A stretch of DNA of 64,000 bases from an uncultured SAR86 cluster bacterium (GTDB taxonomy: Bacteria; Pseudomonadota; Gammaproteobacteria; Magnimaribacterales; AG-339-G14): NCBI GenBank assembly GCA_902562135.1, contig CACESE010000002.1:40406-104405 (forward strand). Direction: 5' to 3'. Of this stretch, positions 30,266 through 42,887 are shown piece by piece. The notes beneath the pieces are model-generated. The model was not told the origin of the DNA and made no database searches. It worked only from the letters and a program-made list of their open reading frames with translations. A program made the translations under genes and the position numbers. Each line of letters starts with the position of its first letter. The stretch's first letter is position 1.

Positions 30266-32263
30266 TTAAGCAGCGAACAATTTATTTTTTAAGGAAGTTA
30301 TTTTGTCTCTAATATTTGCTGCTTCTTCAAATTCAAGTTTATTTGCATGCTCCAACATTAATTGCTCAAGTGAATCAATTTTTTCGGCTAAGTCTTTTGG
30401 AGATAGATAGTCTTCTTCAAACTTTTTATCAACCTCTTGAATGAATTCTTTCTTTGTTAAATTCTTCGATCCCTCCATCACGTCCATAATGGGTCTAACA
30501 ATTCCCTTGGGTTTAATTTTGTGCTTTTTATTAAAGGCTATTTGTTTTTTTCTTCTAGCCTCTGTAGTTTCAATTGTTCTTTTCATTGATCCAGTTTCAT
30601 TATCCCCATACAAGATTGCGTGACCATTTATGTGTCTTGCTGCCCTGCCAATAGTTTGAATTAAGGAAGTATCAGATCTTAAAAATCCTTCTTTGTCTGC
30701 ATCTAAAATTGCAACTAATGAAACTTCTGGCAAATCTAGACCCTCTCTCAGAAGATTTATTCCAACTAACACATCAAAATTACCTAATCTTAAGTCTCTT
30801 AATATTTCTGATCTTTCAACTGTATCAATATCTGAATGAAGATATTTAACATTAATATCTTTTTCAAAAAGATATTGAGATAAATCTTCAGCCATTCTTT
30901 TGGTTAAAACCGTGACTAAAACTCTTTCCTTTTTTTTGGTGCGATCATAAATTTCAGAAATTAAGTCATCGACTTGGTTAACTGCAGGCCTTATTTCAAT
31001 TGTTGGATCCAACAACCCTGTAGGCCTCACTATTAGATCTACCATTTGATCTAAATTATCATTTTCATATTCACCAGGAGTAGCTGAAACAAATATTTTC
31101 TGTCCCGATAATATTTCCCATTCATCAAATCTGAGAGGCCTGTTATCTAGAGCGCTCGGCAATCTGAAACCGTATTCAGTTAAAGTTTCTTTTCTTGATC
31201 GATCTCCCCTGTACATCCCTCTTATTTGAGGTAAAGAGACATGAGATTCATCAACAAAAACTAAAGCGTCCTCTGGCAAATATTCATACAAAGTTGGTGG
31301 CGCCTCGCCCTTTTTTCTTCCGGATAAGTATCTGGAGTAATTTTCAATACCTGAACAAAATCCTAACTCTTTTATCATTTCGATATCATATTTTGTTCGT
31401 TCTTCAATTCTTTGAGCTTCAATTAATTTTTCATTTTTCTTAAAGTATTTAACTCTTTCCTTCATTTCACTTCTAATTTTTTCAACAGCCGTTAGCATCA
31501 CATCTCTGGAAGTTACATAATGAGTTTTTGGAAAAATAGTAACTCTAGGAACGTCTCTAATTATTTCTCCTGTCAGTGGATCGAAAAACTTTAGTGATTC
31601 AATTTCAGTATCAAATAATTCTATTCTTAAAGCCTCAAAATCTGATTCTGCTGGAAAGACATCAATTACGTCTCCCTTTACCCTATATGTCGCTCTTTTA
31701 AATTCTGTGTCATTTCTAGTGTATTGAAGCTCAGCTAATCTCATCAATAAAACCTTCAAATCAATTTCATCGCCTCTATCGAGGTGTAAAACCATCTTTA
31801 AATATGATTTTGGATCTCCCAATCCATATATTGCCGATACTGATGCAACTATAATTACATCCCTTCTTTCCATGATTGCTTTAGTTGCAGATAAACGCAT
31901 CTGTTCGATATGCTCATTAATGGAAGCGTCCTTTTCAATGAACGTATCTGAGGTAGGTACATAAGCTTCTGGTTGATAATAGTCATAATAAGAAACGAAA
32001 TATTCAACTGCATTTTCTGGAAAAAATTCCTTAAATTCTCCGTATAACTGAGCAGCCAACGTTTTGTTGTGTGCCATAACGATTGCAGGTCTTTGAACTT
32101 CCTGAATAATATTTGCCATGGCAAAAGTTTTTCCGGAACCTGTAACGCCTCTCAATGTTTGGTTCAAAAGACCAGAATTCAAACCTTCTACGATTGTTTT
32201 TATCGCGTTAGGTTGATCGCCCGCAGGTTTAAAGTCTGATTTAATATTAAATGATTTAGTCAT
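30266..32263 (-). CDS. uvrB: excinuclease ABC subunit B
   Basis: [39 protein letters not shown]-terminal UVR motif. Confidence 0.97.
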   Translation of the reverse strand: MTKSFNIKSDFKPAGDQPNAIKTIVEGLNSGLLNQTLRGVTGSGKTFAMANIIQEVQRPAIVMAHNKTLAAQLYGEFKEFFPENAVEYFVSYYDYYQPEAYVPTSDTFIEKDASINEHIEQMRLSATKAIMERRDVIIVASVSAIYGLGDPKSYLKMVLHLDRGDEIDLKVLLMRLAELQYTRNDTEFKRATYRVKGDVIDVFPAESDFEALRIELFDTEIESLKFFDPLTGEIIRDVPRVTIFPKTHYVTSRDVMLTAVEKIRSEMKERVKYFKKNEKLIEAQRIEERTKYDIEMIKELGFCSGIENYSRYLSGRKKGEAPPTLYEYLPEDALVFVDESHVSLPQIRGMYRGDRSRKETLTEYGFRLPSALDNRPLRFDEWEILSGQKIFVSATPGEYENDNLDQMVDLIVRPTGLLDPTIEIRPAVNQVDDLISEIYDRTKKKERVLVTVLTKRMAEDLSQYLFEKDINVKYLHSDIDTVERSEILRDLRLGNFDVLVGINLLREGLDLPEVSLVAILDADKEGFLRSDTSLIQTIGRAARHINGHAILYGDNETGSMKRTIETTEARRKKQIAFNKKHKIKPKGIVRPIMDVMEGSKNLTKKEFIQEVDKKFEEDYLSPKDLAEKIDSLEQLMLEHANKLEFEEAANIRDKITSLKNKLFAA

Positions 32264-32296
32264 TATTCGTTTTTTTGCCTATAATACACCTCATTT

Positions 32297-32372
<76 letters not shown>

Positions 32373-32380
32373 AAATTATA

Positions 32381-33097
32381 ATGCCTATATATAATAAAGA
32401 TAATTCCGATCCATATAAACTTAGTAGAACTAGAATTGAAAATTTTTGTAATTGTCCAAAATGTTTTTACTTAGAGGAAAAATTGGGCATAAGCAGACCT
32501 AGTTCTTTTCCCTTCAATCTTAACAATGCCGTTGATGAATTATTAAAAGAAGAATTTGATTCTTTTAGAAACTCAAGTGCTAGCCATCCATACATCGAGA
32601 GTGCAGGAATTGATGCAAAACCATTTAGTCATCCTGAAATAGAAAACTGGAGGACTAGAAATAAGGGAATTGGATATTTTGATGAAGAAACAAACTTTTT
32701 TCTTTATGGCCTTTTAGACGACGTTTGGATCAATACTAAAACAGATCAATTGATAGTAGTTGACTATAAAGCAACGTCGAAAGACGGAGAAGTTTCTCTG
32801 GATGCACCTTGGCAAATCTCTTACAAAAGGCAAGTTGAAATCTATCAATGGTTATTGAGAAAAAATGGATTTGATGTACAAGACACTGCTTATTTTGTCT
32901 ACTGCAATGCAATTAAAAAAAATATACTTTTCGATAACAAACTTCATTTTAAAACTAAATTAATTGGCTATAAAGGCGATGATTCTTGGATTGAGGGTAC
33001 AATCAAAAAAATGAAAAGTTGCCTAGATTCAGACAATACCCCCGATTCAAATAAAAATTGTGAACATTGTAGATATGTGCTGAAAGCTAATTTGTAA
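32381..33097 (+). CDS. PD-(D/E)XK nuclease-like (Cas4/RecB-type) protein
   Basis: FCNCPKCFYLEEKLGI, IVVDYKATS, QVEIYQWLLRKNGFDV, C-terminal NCEHCRY. Start set to MPIYNKD at 32381 because the ORF-track start is inside tRNA-Asn. Confidence 0.75.
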   Translation: MPIYNKDNSDPYKLSRTRIENFCNCPKCFYLEEKLGISRPSSFPFNLNNAVDELLKEEFDSFRNSSASHPYIESAGIDAKPFSHPEIENWRTRNKGIGYFDEETNFFLYGLLDDVWINTKTDQLIVVDYKATSKDGEVSLDAPWQISYKRQVEIYQWLLRKNGFDVQDTAYFVYCNAIKKNILFDNKLHFKTKLIGYKGDDSWIEGTIKKMKSCLDSDNTPDSNKNCEHCRYVLKANL

Positions 33098-33099
33098 TT

Positions 33100-34038
33100 A
33101 TGGATTTTTTTATTTTTGCTTCTTTATTAGCTACTGGATTAATTTTATTGATCAAAGGTGCTGACTTATTTATAGACAATATATCTGACTTAGGAAAAAA
33201 GATTGGTTTAAGTGATATGTTTCTTGGCATCACAATAGTTGCTTTGGGTACATCAATTCCTGAGGTTTTTGTGAGCATTTCTTCTGTTATAAATTTAAAG
33301 CCAGAGATAGCTATTGGTAATTCAATTGGTTCAAATATAGCAAATTTAGGCATTGTCTTTGGCTTTACATGTTTTTTAATAACCAGATCAATAATTACTT
33401 TGAATCTTAGAGATATCTTCTTATTGTTTCTTACTTCGCTATTGGCTGGTTACGTGTTGTTTGATTATAAAATTTCAATCAGTGATTCCATATTGATGAT
33501 TGGTTTATTTGTGTTATTCACACTTCATTTGATGCGTCAAAAACCACAGAAAAATTTAGTGACATCAATTTCAAAGAGCACTTTACAACTTGCTTTATTT
33601 TCTCTACTAAGCCTTATCTTGTTACTTATTGGTTCTGAATTAACTGTTGCTTATGGATCAAAATTAGCTTCCTTAATTGGAATATCAGATGTAGTGGTAG
33701 GTCTAACAATGGTTGCGATAGGTACCAGTCTTCCTGAATTAGCAACTTCATATTCAGCGTTAAAACAAAAAAAAGGAAATTTAGTCATAGGAAATATAAT
33801 TGGGTCAAATATCTTAAATATTGTTTTAGTCTTTCCAATTATTGGGCTAAGTATTGTCAGAGTTTTTGAGTCGACTATTTTAATGAGAGATTATTTTATG
33901 ATGGCAGTTTTAACTGCGATTTTTATCACCTATTTAAGTTTAGGTGATTTTCAAAACTCATTTAAGAAAAAAACAGCTCCTTTGATGGGCATATTTCTTT
34001 TGGGATTTACTTTTTACTATTTTTACCAGCTTTTTTAA
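33100..34038 (+). CDS. calcium/sodium antiporter (CaCA family)
   Basis: Paired repeats GITIVALGTSIPEVFVS...GNSIGSNIANLG and GLTMVAIGTSLPELATS...GNIIGSNILNI. Confidence 0.92.
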   Translation: MDFFIFASLLATGLILLIKGADLFIDNISDLGKKIGLSDMFLGITIVALGTSIPEVFVSISSVINLKPEIAIGNSIGSNIANLGIVFGFTCFLITRSIITLNLRDIFLLFLTSLLAGYVLFDYKISISDSILMIGLFVLFTLHLMRQKPQKNLVTSISKSTLQLALFSLLSLILLLIGSELTVAYGSKLASLIGISDVVVGLTMVAIGTSLPELATSYSALKQKKGNLVIGNIIGSNILNIVLVFPIIGLSIVRVFESTILMRDYFMMAVLTAIFITYLSLGDFQNSFKKKTAPLMGIFLLGFTFYYFYQLF

Positions 34039-34041
34039 GAT

Positions 34042-35409
34042 TTATCTTTTTTTCCAAAAGGTCTTATCATTTTTATCTTCTAATATAATATCCTTGCTTA
34101 AAAGATCATCTCTGATTGAATCAGCCTTTTCAAAATCTTTATTTTGTCTCGCTTCATTTCTTTTTGATATTAAAGCTTCTATTTCTTCTTCGCTAATTTC
34201 TTCTTTTCCAGAATATTTAAAGTAACTCTCTGTCGTGTCTGATAGCAATCCAATAGCATTTGCTAAACTTTTAAGGGTTGTTTGAAAAGTGTATTTCTTT
34301 TCAGCTGAATCAGCTTTATTAATTTTTTGAGTTAAATCTTGAAGAATTTTTAAAGCTTTTGGTGTATTAAAATCATCTGATAATGCTTCCTCGAATTTTG
34401 ATTTATAGTTTTCGTCAATTTCGATGTCTATAAGTTCAAAATTTCTTAAGCTTTCATATATCTTATCAAGTATATTTTTTGCCTCGATAATAGAATCCTT
34501 AGTGAAATTAATAGGTTTTCGATAATGAGTTAAGTAAAAAAATACTCTTAATACTTCAGAATGATATTCATTTAGTACTTTCTTAATAGTAATAAAATTA
34601 TCTAAAGATTTTGACATTTTTTTTCCGTCAACATTCAGCGGGGCTACATGCATCCAATAATTTGCAAATCCTTTTTCGTTACAACACTCTGATTGAGCAA
34701 TTTCATTTTCATGATGAGGAAATTTTAAATCTAGACCTCCTCCATGAATGTCAAAAGTATTTCCTAAATACTTTTTACTCATTGCAGAACACTCGATGTG
34801 CCAGCCAGGTCTGCCCCTGCCCCATCTAGATTTCCAATTTGGTTCAGTTTGAGTTTTTTTCCATAATACAAAATCATTAGGACTCTTTTTAAATTTATCA
34901 ACTTCTACTCTGGCTCCAGCGTCTAGTTCTTCTAAATTTCTTTTCGACAGTTTTCCATAATCGCTATAAGAATTTATATCAAAATAAACATCTCCTTCTT
35001 CTACAGAGTAAGCATGATGTTTTGATTCCAAATTTTCGATCATTGAAACAATTTCGCCTATATGTTCAGATGCCTTTGGTTCTATATTTGGAGACAATAA
35101 ATTAAGCTTTTTAAAATCTTCGTGCATAGATTCAATAAATCTTAACGAGATATCGTCATAATTTACTTTTTCAATTTTGGCTTTTTCAATAATCTTATCT
35201 TCGATATCAGTAATATTTCTTACATAATTTACTTCGAAGCCAAGAAAATTAAAGAAACGTAGAAACAAGTCAAAAGTTAAAAATGTTCTTGCATGTCCTA
35301 TGTGACAATCATCATAGACAGTCATACCACAAACATACATGTTAATTTTTTTTTGAGTAATTGGTTTAAATACTTCTTTAGAACCAGAAAGACTATTATA
35401 AATTTTCAT
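34042..35409 (-). CDS. cysS: cysteine--tRNA ligase
   Basis: MYVCGMTVYDDCHIGHARTFL, WHIECSAMS, KMSKS. Confidence 0.97.
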   Translation of the reverse strand: MKIYNSLSGSKEVFKPITQKKINMYVCGMTVYDDCHIGHARTFLTFDLFLRFFNFLGFEVNYVRNITDIEDKIIEKAKIEKVNYDDISLRFIESMHEDFKKLNLLSPNIEPKASEHIGEIVSMIENLESKHHAYSVEEGDVYFDINSYSDYGKLSKRNLEELDAGARVEVDKFKKSPNDFVLWKKTQTEPNWKSRWGRGRPGWHIECSAMSKKYLGNTFDIHGGGLDLKFPHHENEIAQSECCNEKGFANYWMHVAPLNVDGKKMSKSLDNFITIKKVLNEYHSEVLRVFFYLTHYRKPINFTKDSIIEAKNILDKIYESLRNFELIDIEIDENYKSKFEEALSDDFNTPKALKILQDLTQKINKADSAEKKYTFQTTLKSLANAIGLLSDTTESYFKYSGKEEISEEEIEALISKRNEARQNKDFEKADSIRDDLLSKDIILEDKNDKTFWKKR

Positions 35410-35446
35410 TTATTATTACGAGTTAAGAGTATTATACTTGTTCCTT

Positions 35447-35941
35447 ATGAATGAAATTATATTATTAGCTGTCACAACCAGTTTAGGAAATTTTGATATA
35501 GAACTTTATCCAAATGAAGCTCCAATTACTGTCAAAAATTTTACAGAGTATGTTGACGAAAATTTCTTTGAAAATGTTCTATTTCATAGAGTTATTCCAG
35601 GATTTGTAATTCAGGGAGGTGGATTTGAAATTGGTATGAATCAAAAAGCTACGAAAGATCCAATTGTAAATGAGTCAAATAATGGCCTTAAAAATGAAAA
35701 ATATACTCTTTCAATGGCAAGAACTAGCGATCTAGATTCTGCCACATCTCAATTTTTTATAAATCTAGCTGATAATGAATTTTTAGACTATCCGAACTCA
35801 GGCGGCTATGCTGTTTTTGGAAAAGTAATTTCTGGTCAGGATGTCATAGATGAAATTGCTAAGGTAAAAACAACCTTTGTTTCAGGCCACCAAGACGTTC
35901 CAATCGAAGACGTGTATATGATTAATGTTACAAGAAAATGA
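35447..35941 (+). CDS. peptidyl-prolyl cis-trans isomerase (cyclophilin)
   Basis: TSLGNFDIELYPNEAPITVKNF, FHRVIPGFVIQGGG. Start taken as the internal ATG. Confidence 0.92.
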   Translation: MNEIILLAVTTSLGNFDIELYPNEAPITVKNFTEYVDENFFENVLFHRVIPGFVIQGGGFEIGMNQKATKDPIVNESNNGLKNEKYTLSMARTSDLDSATSQFFINLADNEFLDYPNSGGYAVFGKVISGQDVIDEIAKVKTTFVSGHQDVPIEDVYMINVTRK

Positions 35942-35944
35942 TTG

Positions 35945-36655
35945 ATGTCTATTTTTTTTATCTCAGATTTACATCTTGAAGAAAAAAAGCCACATCTAAC
36001 TGAAGCTTTTAAAAACTTTATCAATTCAAAACTTAGCCCCAAAGATGAATTATTCATTCTCGGTGATTTCTTTGAACAATGGATTGGTGATGATTATGAA
36101 GATAATTTTATTAAAAGTATAAAAGATGTTCTAAAAGAAATATCAAACTCCGGAACCAAAATATTTTTGATGCATGGAAATAGAGATTTCCTAATAGGCC
36201 AAAAGTTTTGTAAGGAAGTAGGAGCAAATCTTATAGAAGATCCTTACACGTTAGAGATTGATAACAGAAAAATCCTATTGATGCATGGTGACTCTCTCTG
36301 CACAGATGACGAAGATTATCAAAATTTTAGAAAATTAGTGAGAAATAAAGAATGGCAGGATGAATTTCTATCAAAAGATTTAATTGAAAGAAAAACGGTT
36401 GCTAAAAACTTGAGAGAAATAAGCACGTTAGAAAACCAAAATAAAAATGAATTGATCATGGATGTCAATACAACTGAAGTTGAAAAAATTATTAAGAATA
36501 ATTCCGTAGATATTTTAATTCATGGTCATACTCATCGACCAAAAATTCATGATGAAAATGGCATACCAAGAATAGTTTTGGGAGATTGGGGGGATAACTT
36601 GTGGTACATAAAAAGTTCAAATGGAGAAATAGAACTCCTACAAGAAAAAATTTAG
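35945..36655 (+). CDS. lpxH: UDP-2,3-diacylglucosamine diphosphatase
   Basis: FFISDLHLEEKKPHLTEAF, LGDFFEQWIGDD, MHGNRDFLIG, HGHTHRPKIH. Confidence 0.9.
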   Translation: MSIFFISDLHLEEKKPHLTEAFKNFINSKLSPKDELFILGDFFEQWIGDDYEDNFIKSIKDVLKEISNSGTKIFLMHGNRDFLIGQKFCKEVGANLIEDPYTLEIDNRKILLMHGDSLCTDDEDYQNFRKLVRNKEWQDEFLSKDLIERKTVAKNLREISTLENQNKNELIMDVNTTEVEKIIKNNSVDILIHGHTHRPKIHDENGIPRIVLGDWGDNLWYIKSSNGEIELLQEKI

Positions 36656-37119
36656 TTCTTATTTAATTTTTCGATTGGTTCTACAAAATATCTTTTGAAA
36701 TGCGCAGTAGATAGTTCATATAATTCAGTTTCTATCACTTCTTTTAATTCAACCAACTTTCCTTCTTCATGTAAATTTATGCCAAATTCTTTTAGGTTTT
36801 CAAAACTTTGACTAGTGAGTTTTACAATTTCAAAAGCTTTAGATAATGAGTTTAAATCTTTGTTAATTTTTAATTGTAATTCATCAATTTTATATTCCAT
36901 CAAATCTTCATCAAAGATTTCAACTTTAGATTGCATAATTAAGGACTTTAGCTTTTCAAGTCTTTTCCAAACAGCCTCTTTTTCTTCGGGCTTGAAAGAA
37001 TTCCAATTTATGACCTCGTGAATAAACCTTTTACACCCTCGACATACATCGTCACCATAGGTAGTTGAGCAAATTCCAACACATGGTGTTCTTGTTCGTA
37101 CAGTTGGGTCTTTAGTCAT
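36652..37119 (-). CDS. DUF1289 domain-containing protein
   Basis: TPCVGICSTTYGDDVCRGCKRFIHEVINWNSFKPEEKEAVWKRL. Confidence 0.85.
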   Translation of the reverse strand: MTKDPTVRTRTPCVGICSTTYGDDVCRGCKRFIHEVINWNSFKPEEKEAVWKRLEKLKSLIMQSKVEIFDEDLMEYKIDELQLKINKDLNSLSKAFEIVKLTSQSFENLKEFGINLHEEGKLVELKEVIETELYELSTAHFKRYFVEPIEKLNKN

Positions 37120-37152
37120 GTTAATATATTAACAATTTTTAATTGAGAATAT

Positions 37153-39729
37153 ATGCTTGAAAATTATTATAAATCTTTCAAGGAAAGAGCTGATCTTGGC
37201 ATTCCTCCTTTGCCGCTCAATGCGGAGCAAACAACTGAGTTAGTAGAACTTATTAAAAAAGAAACTAATGATAATAAAGAGCTCTTAGATCTTTTGGTAA
37301 ATAGAGTGCCTGCGGGAGTAGATGATGCTGCTTATGTAAAAGCTGCTTTTTTAGCTGATTTGGCTAAGAAAAAAATTGAATGTAAATTAATTTCTCCTAA
37401 AGAAGCAACGTTTTTTTTAGGAACAATGCTGGGTGGCTACAATGTTGAGCCATTAATAGAACTAATAGATGATGACGAATGTGGTGAAATAGCTGTTGAA
37501 GCGTTATCTAATACTTTACTTATTTTTGACGCTTTCAATGACATTGCTGAATTATCAAAAAAATCTCCTAACGCTAAAAAAATCTTAGTCTCTTGGGCCG
37601 AGGCGGAATGGTTTACATCTAAACCTGAAACTCCAAAATTAATAAAAGCCAGTATTTTTAAAGTTCCAGGAGAAACAAATACCGATGATCTCTCTCCAGC
37701 CCCAGATGCCTGGTCGAGACCTGACATTCCTTTGCATGCTTTAGCAATGTATAAAATGCCTCGAGATGGAATAACTGATCCAATTGAAACAATAAATAAA
37801 TTAAAGGAAAAAGGTTTTCCTGTTGCTTTAGTGGGAGACGTAGTAGGCACAGGTTCTTCTAGAAAATCTGCAACCAATTCAGTTTTATGGCATATGGGTG
37901 AGGACATCCCTTTTATACCTAACAAAAAAACTGGAGGAATTTGTATAGGTGGAAAAATTGCTCCAATATTCTTCAATACAATGGAAGATGCAGGCACTTT
38001 AGTTTTTGAAGCAAATGTTGAAAAAATGAATACTGGTGACGTAATTTCTATCTTCCCTTATGAAGGTGTTATAAAGAATGAAGAAGATGAAGTCATTTCA
38101 AATTTTGAATTCAAATCAGAAACTTTCCTAGATGAAGTCAGGGCTGGAGGTAGGATTCCTTTAATTATAGGAAGAAGTCTAACTGATAAAACAAGAGAGT
38201 TTTTAAAATTAGAGCCGAGTGAAGTATTTGTCAGACCGGGAGATAATGATGACTCAGAAGACGGTTTTACATTGGCTCAAAAAATGGTTGGTAAAGCCTG
38301 TGGAGTTAAAGGCATAAGACCTGGCACTTATTGTGAACCAATTATGACAACTGTTGGATCTCAAGATACAACTGGACCAATGACTAGAGATGAGCTCAAA
38401 GAGCTTGCTTGTCTAGGTTTCACTTCTGATTTAGTAATGCAATCTTTTTGTCACACTGCTGCTTATCCCAAGCCAGTAGATATAGAAACACAACATACCC
38501 TTCCTGAATTTATAAAAACAAGAGGTGGTATTGCTCTAAAACCTGGGGATGGAATTATTCATTCTTGGCTAAACAGAATGCTTTTACCTGACACCGTAGG
38601 AACTGGAGGAGATTCACATACAAGATTTCCAATAGGTATAAGCTTCCCTGCTGGCTCAGGTCTAGTTGCTTTCGGTGCAGCGTTAGGAGTAATTCCTTTG
38701 GATATGCCTGAATCAGTATTGGTTAGATTTTCAGGTAAGATGCAGCCTGGTATTACCCTTAGAGATTTAGTGAATGCAATTCCATATGCTGCGATTAAAA
38801 GAGGATTGTTAACAGTTGAAAAAGAAGGCAAGAAGAATGTTTTTTCTGGAAGATGTTTAGAAATTGAAGGTTTGCCTGATTTAAAAATTGAACAAGCTTT
38901 TGAGTTATCAGATGCTTCTGCGGAAAGATCAGCATCAGGTTGCACAGTCCTGCTAGACGAAGAACCTATTGTTGAATATTTAAATTCTAATATTATTCTT
39001 CTTAGATGGTTAATCTCTGAAGGTTATGGAGATGCTAGAACTCTTGAAAGAAGAGCTCAAAAAATGGAACAGTGGTTAGCAAATCCTGTCCTTATGAAGC
39101 CTGATAGTAATGCTAAATATGCTGAGATAATTGAAATTGACTTGAATGAAATCAAGGAACCATTATTAGCGTGTCCTAATGACCCTGACGATATTAAAAC
39201 TCTCTCTGAAATTGGAGAAGACAAAATAGATGAAGTTTTTATTGGCTCATGCATGACAAATATTGGTCATTTTAGAGCTGCAGGAAAACTTTTGGAAAAA
39301 ACATCTGCATTACCAACAAGACTTTGGATATCTCCTCCAACAAAAATGGATAAATTCCAACTAGAAGAAGAAGGATTTTATAAAATTTTTAAGAATGCTG
39401 GCGTAAGAACTGAAGTTCCGGGTTGCTCATTGTGTATGGGGAATCAAGCGCGTGTAGAGCCTAACTCTACTGTGGTGTCTACTTCTACGAGAAACTTTCC
39501 AAATAGACTTGGTGACGGAGCAAATGTTTATTTGGCTTCTGCAGAACTAGCTGCAATCTCCGCGATTTTAGGAAAACTTCCAAATTTAAAAGAGTATCTT
39601 TCGCATATGAATGAAATCAATACGATGTCGTCTGATATCTTTCGCTACATGAATTTTGATCAAATCGAGGCTTATCGAAAGGCAGCAGACAACGCGGCTC
39701 TTCCAAGTGTGACTATAGAAAATAATTAG
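37153..39729 (+). CDS. acnB: bifunctional aconitate hydratase 2 / 2-methylisocitrate dehydratase
   Basis: 858 aa; [75 protein letters not shown]. Confidence 0.96.
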   Translation: MLENYYKSFKERADLGIPPLPLNAEQTTELVELIKKETNDNKELLDLLVNRVPAGVDDAAYVKAAFLADLAKKKIECKLISPKEATFFLGTMLGGYNVEPLIELIDDDECGEIAVEALSNTLLIFDAFNDIAELSKKSPNAKKILVSWAEAEWFTSKPETPKLIKASIFKVPGETNTDDLSPAPDAWSRPDIPLHALAMYKMPRDGITDPIETINKLKEKGFPVALVGDVVGTGSSRKSATNSVLWHMGEDIPFIPNKKTGGICIGGKIAPIFFNTMEDAGTLVFEANVEKMNTGDVISIFPYEGVIKNEEDEVISNFEFKSETFLDEVRAGGRIPLIIGRSLTDKTREFLKLEPSEVFVRPGDNDDSEDGFTLAQKMVGKACGVKGIRPGTYCEPIMTTVGSQDTTGPMTRDELKELACLGFTSDLVMQSFCHTAAYPKPVDIETQHTLPEFIKTRGGIALKPGDGIIHSWLNRMLLPDTVGTGGDSHTRFPIGISFPAGSGLVAFGAALGVIPLDMPESVLVRFSGKMQPGITLRDLVNAIPYAAIKRGLLTVEKEGKKNVFSGRCLEIEGLPDLKIEQAFELSDASAERSASGCTVLLDEEPIVEYLNSNIILLRWLISEGYGDARTLERRAQKMEQWLANPVLMKPDSNAKYAEIIEIDLNEIKEPLLACPNDPDDIKTLSEIGEDKIDEVFIGSCMTNIGHFRAAGKLLEKTSALPTRLWISPPTKMDKFQLEEEGFYKIFKNAGVRTEVPGCSLCMGNQARVEPNSTVVSTSTRNFPNRLGDGANVYLASAELAAISAILGKLPNLKEYLSHMNEINTMSSDIFRYMNFDQIEAYRKAADNAALPSVTIENN

Positions 39730-41198
39730 AAAGATTTATTAGCATCTTTTCTTTCTAATTCAAGATTAGTTAAATATTCTTTAGTTACAGAACCACAAAC
39801 ATAATTTCCATCAAAAATAGAAGTCTCAAAATGTTTAATATCTTTATTTCCTTCTTTAGCACAATCAATTAGATCTTCTAAATTTTGATAAACAAGCCAA
39901 TCTGCTCCTATGAAATTCGCAATTTGTTTATCATCCCTCTGATGGGCTATTAATTCTTCTGTAGCAGCCATATCTATACCGTAAACATTTTGAAATCTGA
40001 TGGGTGGAGCTGCTGACGCAAAAAAAACTTTTTTAGCTCCTGCATTTCTTGCCATCTCAACAATCTCCCTACTAGTAGTCCCTCTTACAATAGAATCATC
40101 AATTAATAAAATATTTTTATCTTTAAATTCAAAAGGGATTGGATTTAATTTTCTTCTCACAGACTTCTTCCTAATATCCTGTTTCGGCATAATAAAAGTT
40201 CTACCAATGTACCTATTTTTTACAAATCCTTCTCGATAATTTACCCCAAGAAATTTGGCCACTTCAATTGCTGACGAGGTACTGCTTTCAGGTATTGGTA
40301 TCACAGAATCAATTTTAGAATCTGGGTACAATGATTTAATTTTCATACCCAACTTTTGCCCCATCCTTAATCTAGACTTCATTACAGAGATTTCTTCAAT
40401 AACAGCATCTGGCCTTGCCAAATATACATATTCAAATATACAAGGATAATGTTTAGGCGATTCATGACATACTTTTCTATCCATCTCACCTTCTAAAGAA
40501 ACAAACACTGCTTCGCCTGGTTTTAAATCACCGGTGATTTCAAAGTCTAGAGCATCTAAAGCGGGACTTTCTGAAGAAAACATGTAGTCTGTTTTCCCTA
40601 ACAGATCATTTTTCTTTTTTCCCATTATTAGAGGTCTTATACCATTTGGGTCTCTTATAGCTATTAAACCTACCCCACTAATCATTAATACAATTGAATA
40701 AGCTCCTTTTAGCCTTTTATGCATATTTTCTACCGCCAAAAAAATCTCATCTGCTTTTGGAGAAATAGAGTTAATTTTTTGAAGTTCATGGGCAAAAATA
40801 TTTAAAATTACTTCTGAATCAGAATCAGTATTCAAGTGTCTTAAATCATTTCTAAAAAGTTCTTCAGATAATTCTTTTGCATTCACAAGATTCCCATTGT
40901 GGCAAATACTTATTCCATAAGGAGAATTTACATAAAGTGGTTGAGAAAATTCTCTACTCACTCCTCCTGCAGTTGGATATCTGACATGTCCAATACCGAT
41001 TTTTCCTTTGAGGCTTGAAATGTGTTGAGCTCTGAATACGTCTCTAACTAGACCTATCTGTTTCCTAACATGTAATTTGCCATCTTCAAGTGTGGCAATG
41101 CCTGCAGCATCTTGTCCTCTGTGTTGAATAACGGTCAGAGATTCATAAATTGAGGAGGAAACCTCTTCCTCAGAAATGATGCCTACTATTCCACACAT
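39726..41198 (-). CDS. purF: amidophosphoribosyltransferase
   Basis: [48 protein letters not shown]. Confidence 0.96.
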   Translation of the reverse strand: MCGIVGIISEEEVSSSIYESLTVIQHRGQDAAGIATLEDGKLHVRKQIGLVRDVFRAQHISSLKGKIGIGHVRYPTAGGVSREFSQPLYVNSPYGISICHNGNLVNAKELSEELFRNDLRHLNTDSDSEVILNIFAHELQKINSISPKADEIFLAVENMHKRLKGAYSIVLMISGVGLIAIRDPNGIRPLIMGKKKNDLLGKTDYMFSSESPALDALDFEITGDLKPGEAVFVSLEGEMDRKVCHESPKHYPCIFEYVYLARPDAVIEEISVMKSRLRMGQKLGMKIKSLYPDSKIDSVIPIPESSTSSAIEVAKFLGVNYREGFVKNRYIGRTFIMPKQDIRKKSVRRKLNPIPFEFKDKNILLIDDSIVRGTTSREIVEMARNAGAKKVFFASAAPPIRFQNVYGIDMAATEELIAHQRDDKQIANFIGADWLVYQNLEDLIDCAKEGNKDIKHFETSIFDGNYVCGSVTKEYLTNLELERKDANKSF

Positions 41199-41713
41199 TA
41201 ATCTATTACTTTACTTGGTTCGATTGTAAGATTTTCTATATTTTCAACGGGAAGCTCTCCAATCATTTTTCCGACCAAATTTGCTGAGTCAATAATATAT
41301 GGAGAGACCATACTTGAACTCCACCAATTCTGATCAATTATATATTCCTCAGCAGTTAAAAATAAAATAATAGTGAATATATTAAATTTAAAAATACCAA
41401 TAAAAAATCCTAATGAATTCAAAATAAAAGTTTTTGGGTTGAAAGCAAAAGTTATAGCTTTAAAAATAAATACAAATAAAATAAAAAAAAGAATAAAAAA
41501 AATTATAAAAAATAGGGTTTCAACCCAAATCATAGAACTATTTATTTCAAAAAAATTTATTGGGAATTGTCTCAATCCCCATGCTAGAGCTAAGGAAGAG
41601 AGCCAAATCAATAATGACAAAAGTTCTTTGACAACTCCATTTAAAAATCCTTTTAAACTAAAAAATATAAAAGAAATAAAAAAAACAAAGTCAAAAATTG
41701 TAAAAGAAATCAT
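41198..41713 (-). CDS. cvpA: CvpA family protein
   Basis: Four-TM protein (FDFVFFISFIFFSLKGFLNGVVKELLSLL) between folC and purF. Confidence 0.85.
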   Translation of the reverse strand: MISFTIFDFVFFISFIFFSLKGFLNGVVKELLSLLIWLSSLALAWGLRQFPINFFEINSSMIWVETLFFIIFFILFFILFVFIFKAITFAFNPKTFILNSLGFFIGIFKFNIFTIILFLTAEEYIIDQNWWSSSMVSPYIIDSANLVGKMIGELPVENIENLTIEPSKVID

Positions 41714-42883
41714 TTAAATTTTCAGATTATAAGCTTCATAAATTTTTCCGATCAAAATAAAAGATCCGAAAGCTACGTTAAGCCCATTTTTTTCATTTTT
41801 GTTAAGAATTTTTATAATCTGGTTAATATCGTATCCTAACTTAATTTTTTTTCCTTTACTTTTTAAATATTTTTTTACAATTTTATTATCCTTCACTCTA
41901 TTGCTATCTAATTCTGGCAAGAACCACTCATCAAATAAATCAATTATGGGCTCACATAATTCTTCAATTTCTTTTGATTTATTACAAGAGAAAATTGCTC
42001 TCATTGGAGTGTCACAAAAATTATGAATTAAATAACTTTGCAAGTTATTTATGCTGTCCGAATTGTGCGAAACATCTAAAAGAAGATTTTTCTTAAAAAG
42101 ATGTGTTCTTCCGAAGTATGAAAAATTTTTTAATTTATTTAGTTCTACAGTTGAATTAAGAGGTTTAAATTCTAAATCTATAATTTTTTCTGCAATTGCA
42201 ACCGAATTTTTATGGAAATTTTTCAATTGAATATTTGAATTTTCGACTTTATAAAAAGAAGGTTTTAAATTACTTATAATTTTATCTACACTTTTTGGAA
42301 TTTTGCCTTCGCCAAAAATTGTCACATTATTTTTTCTGATTATGCCTGCTTTTTCTCTGCCGATGTTTTCAACACCTTTTCCTAAAATATCTTCATGATC
42401 TATAGCTACTTTTGTTATTACAGAAATATCTGCGTCAAAGCAGTTTACTGGATCATATCGCCCTCCTAATCCAACCTCTAGAAGCCAAACATCTAATTGT
42501 TTTTTGGAAAAAATCATAAAACATACTAATGAAAATAATTGAAAGAAATTGAAATCTTTATACTCTTCCAAAACTTCTAACTTTTTTAAGCATTTGAGTA
42601 TTTCATCGTCTGAAATAGATACGTTATTTATTCTTATTCTTTCATTAAACCTAATTAAATGAGGAGAGCTAAATAATCCTACCCTGTAATTATTATTAGA
42701 AAGTACTCTAGAGAGAATTTCTAAAGTCGAGCCTTTACCATTTGTTCCAGTGACAGAAATAATCCTTGGAGGTTTATTTATTTCTAATTTAGAGATGACT
42801 TTTTTTAAGGAGGCGAAGCTAATTTTTCTAAAATTATTTTTTTTTAATAGAAGCGGATTTAAATATTCTTCTAATTTAGTCAA
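41714..42883 (-). CDS. folC: folylpolyglutamate synthase / dihydrofolate synthase
   Basis: PRIISVTGTNGKGSTLEIL, EVGLGGRYDPVN. Confidence 0.9.
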   Translation of the reverse strand: MTKLEEYLNPLLLKKNNFRKISFASLKKVISKLEINKPPRIISVTGTNGKGSTLEILSRVLSNNNYRVGLFSSPHLIRFNERIRINNVSISDDEILKCLKKLEVLEEYKDFNFFQLFSLVCFMIFSKKQLDVWLLEVGLGGRYDPVNCFDADISVITKVAIDHEDILGKGVENIGREKAGIIRKNNVTIFGEGKIPKSVDKIISNLKPSFYKVENSNIQLKNFHKNSVAIAEKIIDLEFKPLNSTVELNKLKNFSYFGRTHLFKKNLLLDVSHNSDSINNLQSYLIHNFCDTPMRAIFSCNKSKEIEELCEPIIDLFDEWFLPELDSNRVKDNKIVKKYLKSKGKKIKLGYDINQIIKILNKNEKNGLNVAFGSFILIGKIYEAYNLKI

Positions 42884-42887
42884 TTCT

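Noticed and set aside
32381-33097. Cas4-like gene considered as part of a CRISPR-Cas system
   Set aside because: No repeats or other cas genes in the window; single-domain PD-(D/E)XK proteins are common outside CRISPR loci.
37437-37997. Minus-strand ORF of 186 aa inside acnB
   Set aside because: Antisense to a highly conserved aconitase; no recognizable family.
41373-41717. Plus-strand Lys-rich ORF of 114 aa
   Set aside because: Antisense to cvpA; composition reflects reversed hydrophobic T-rich codons.
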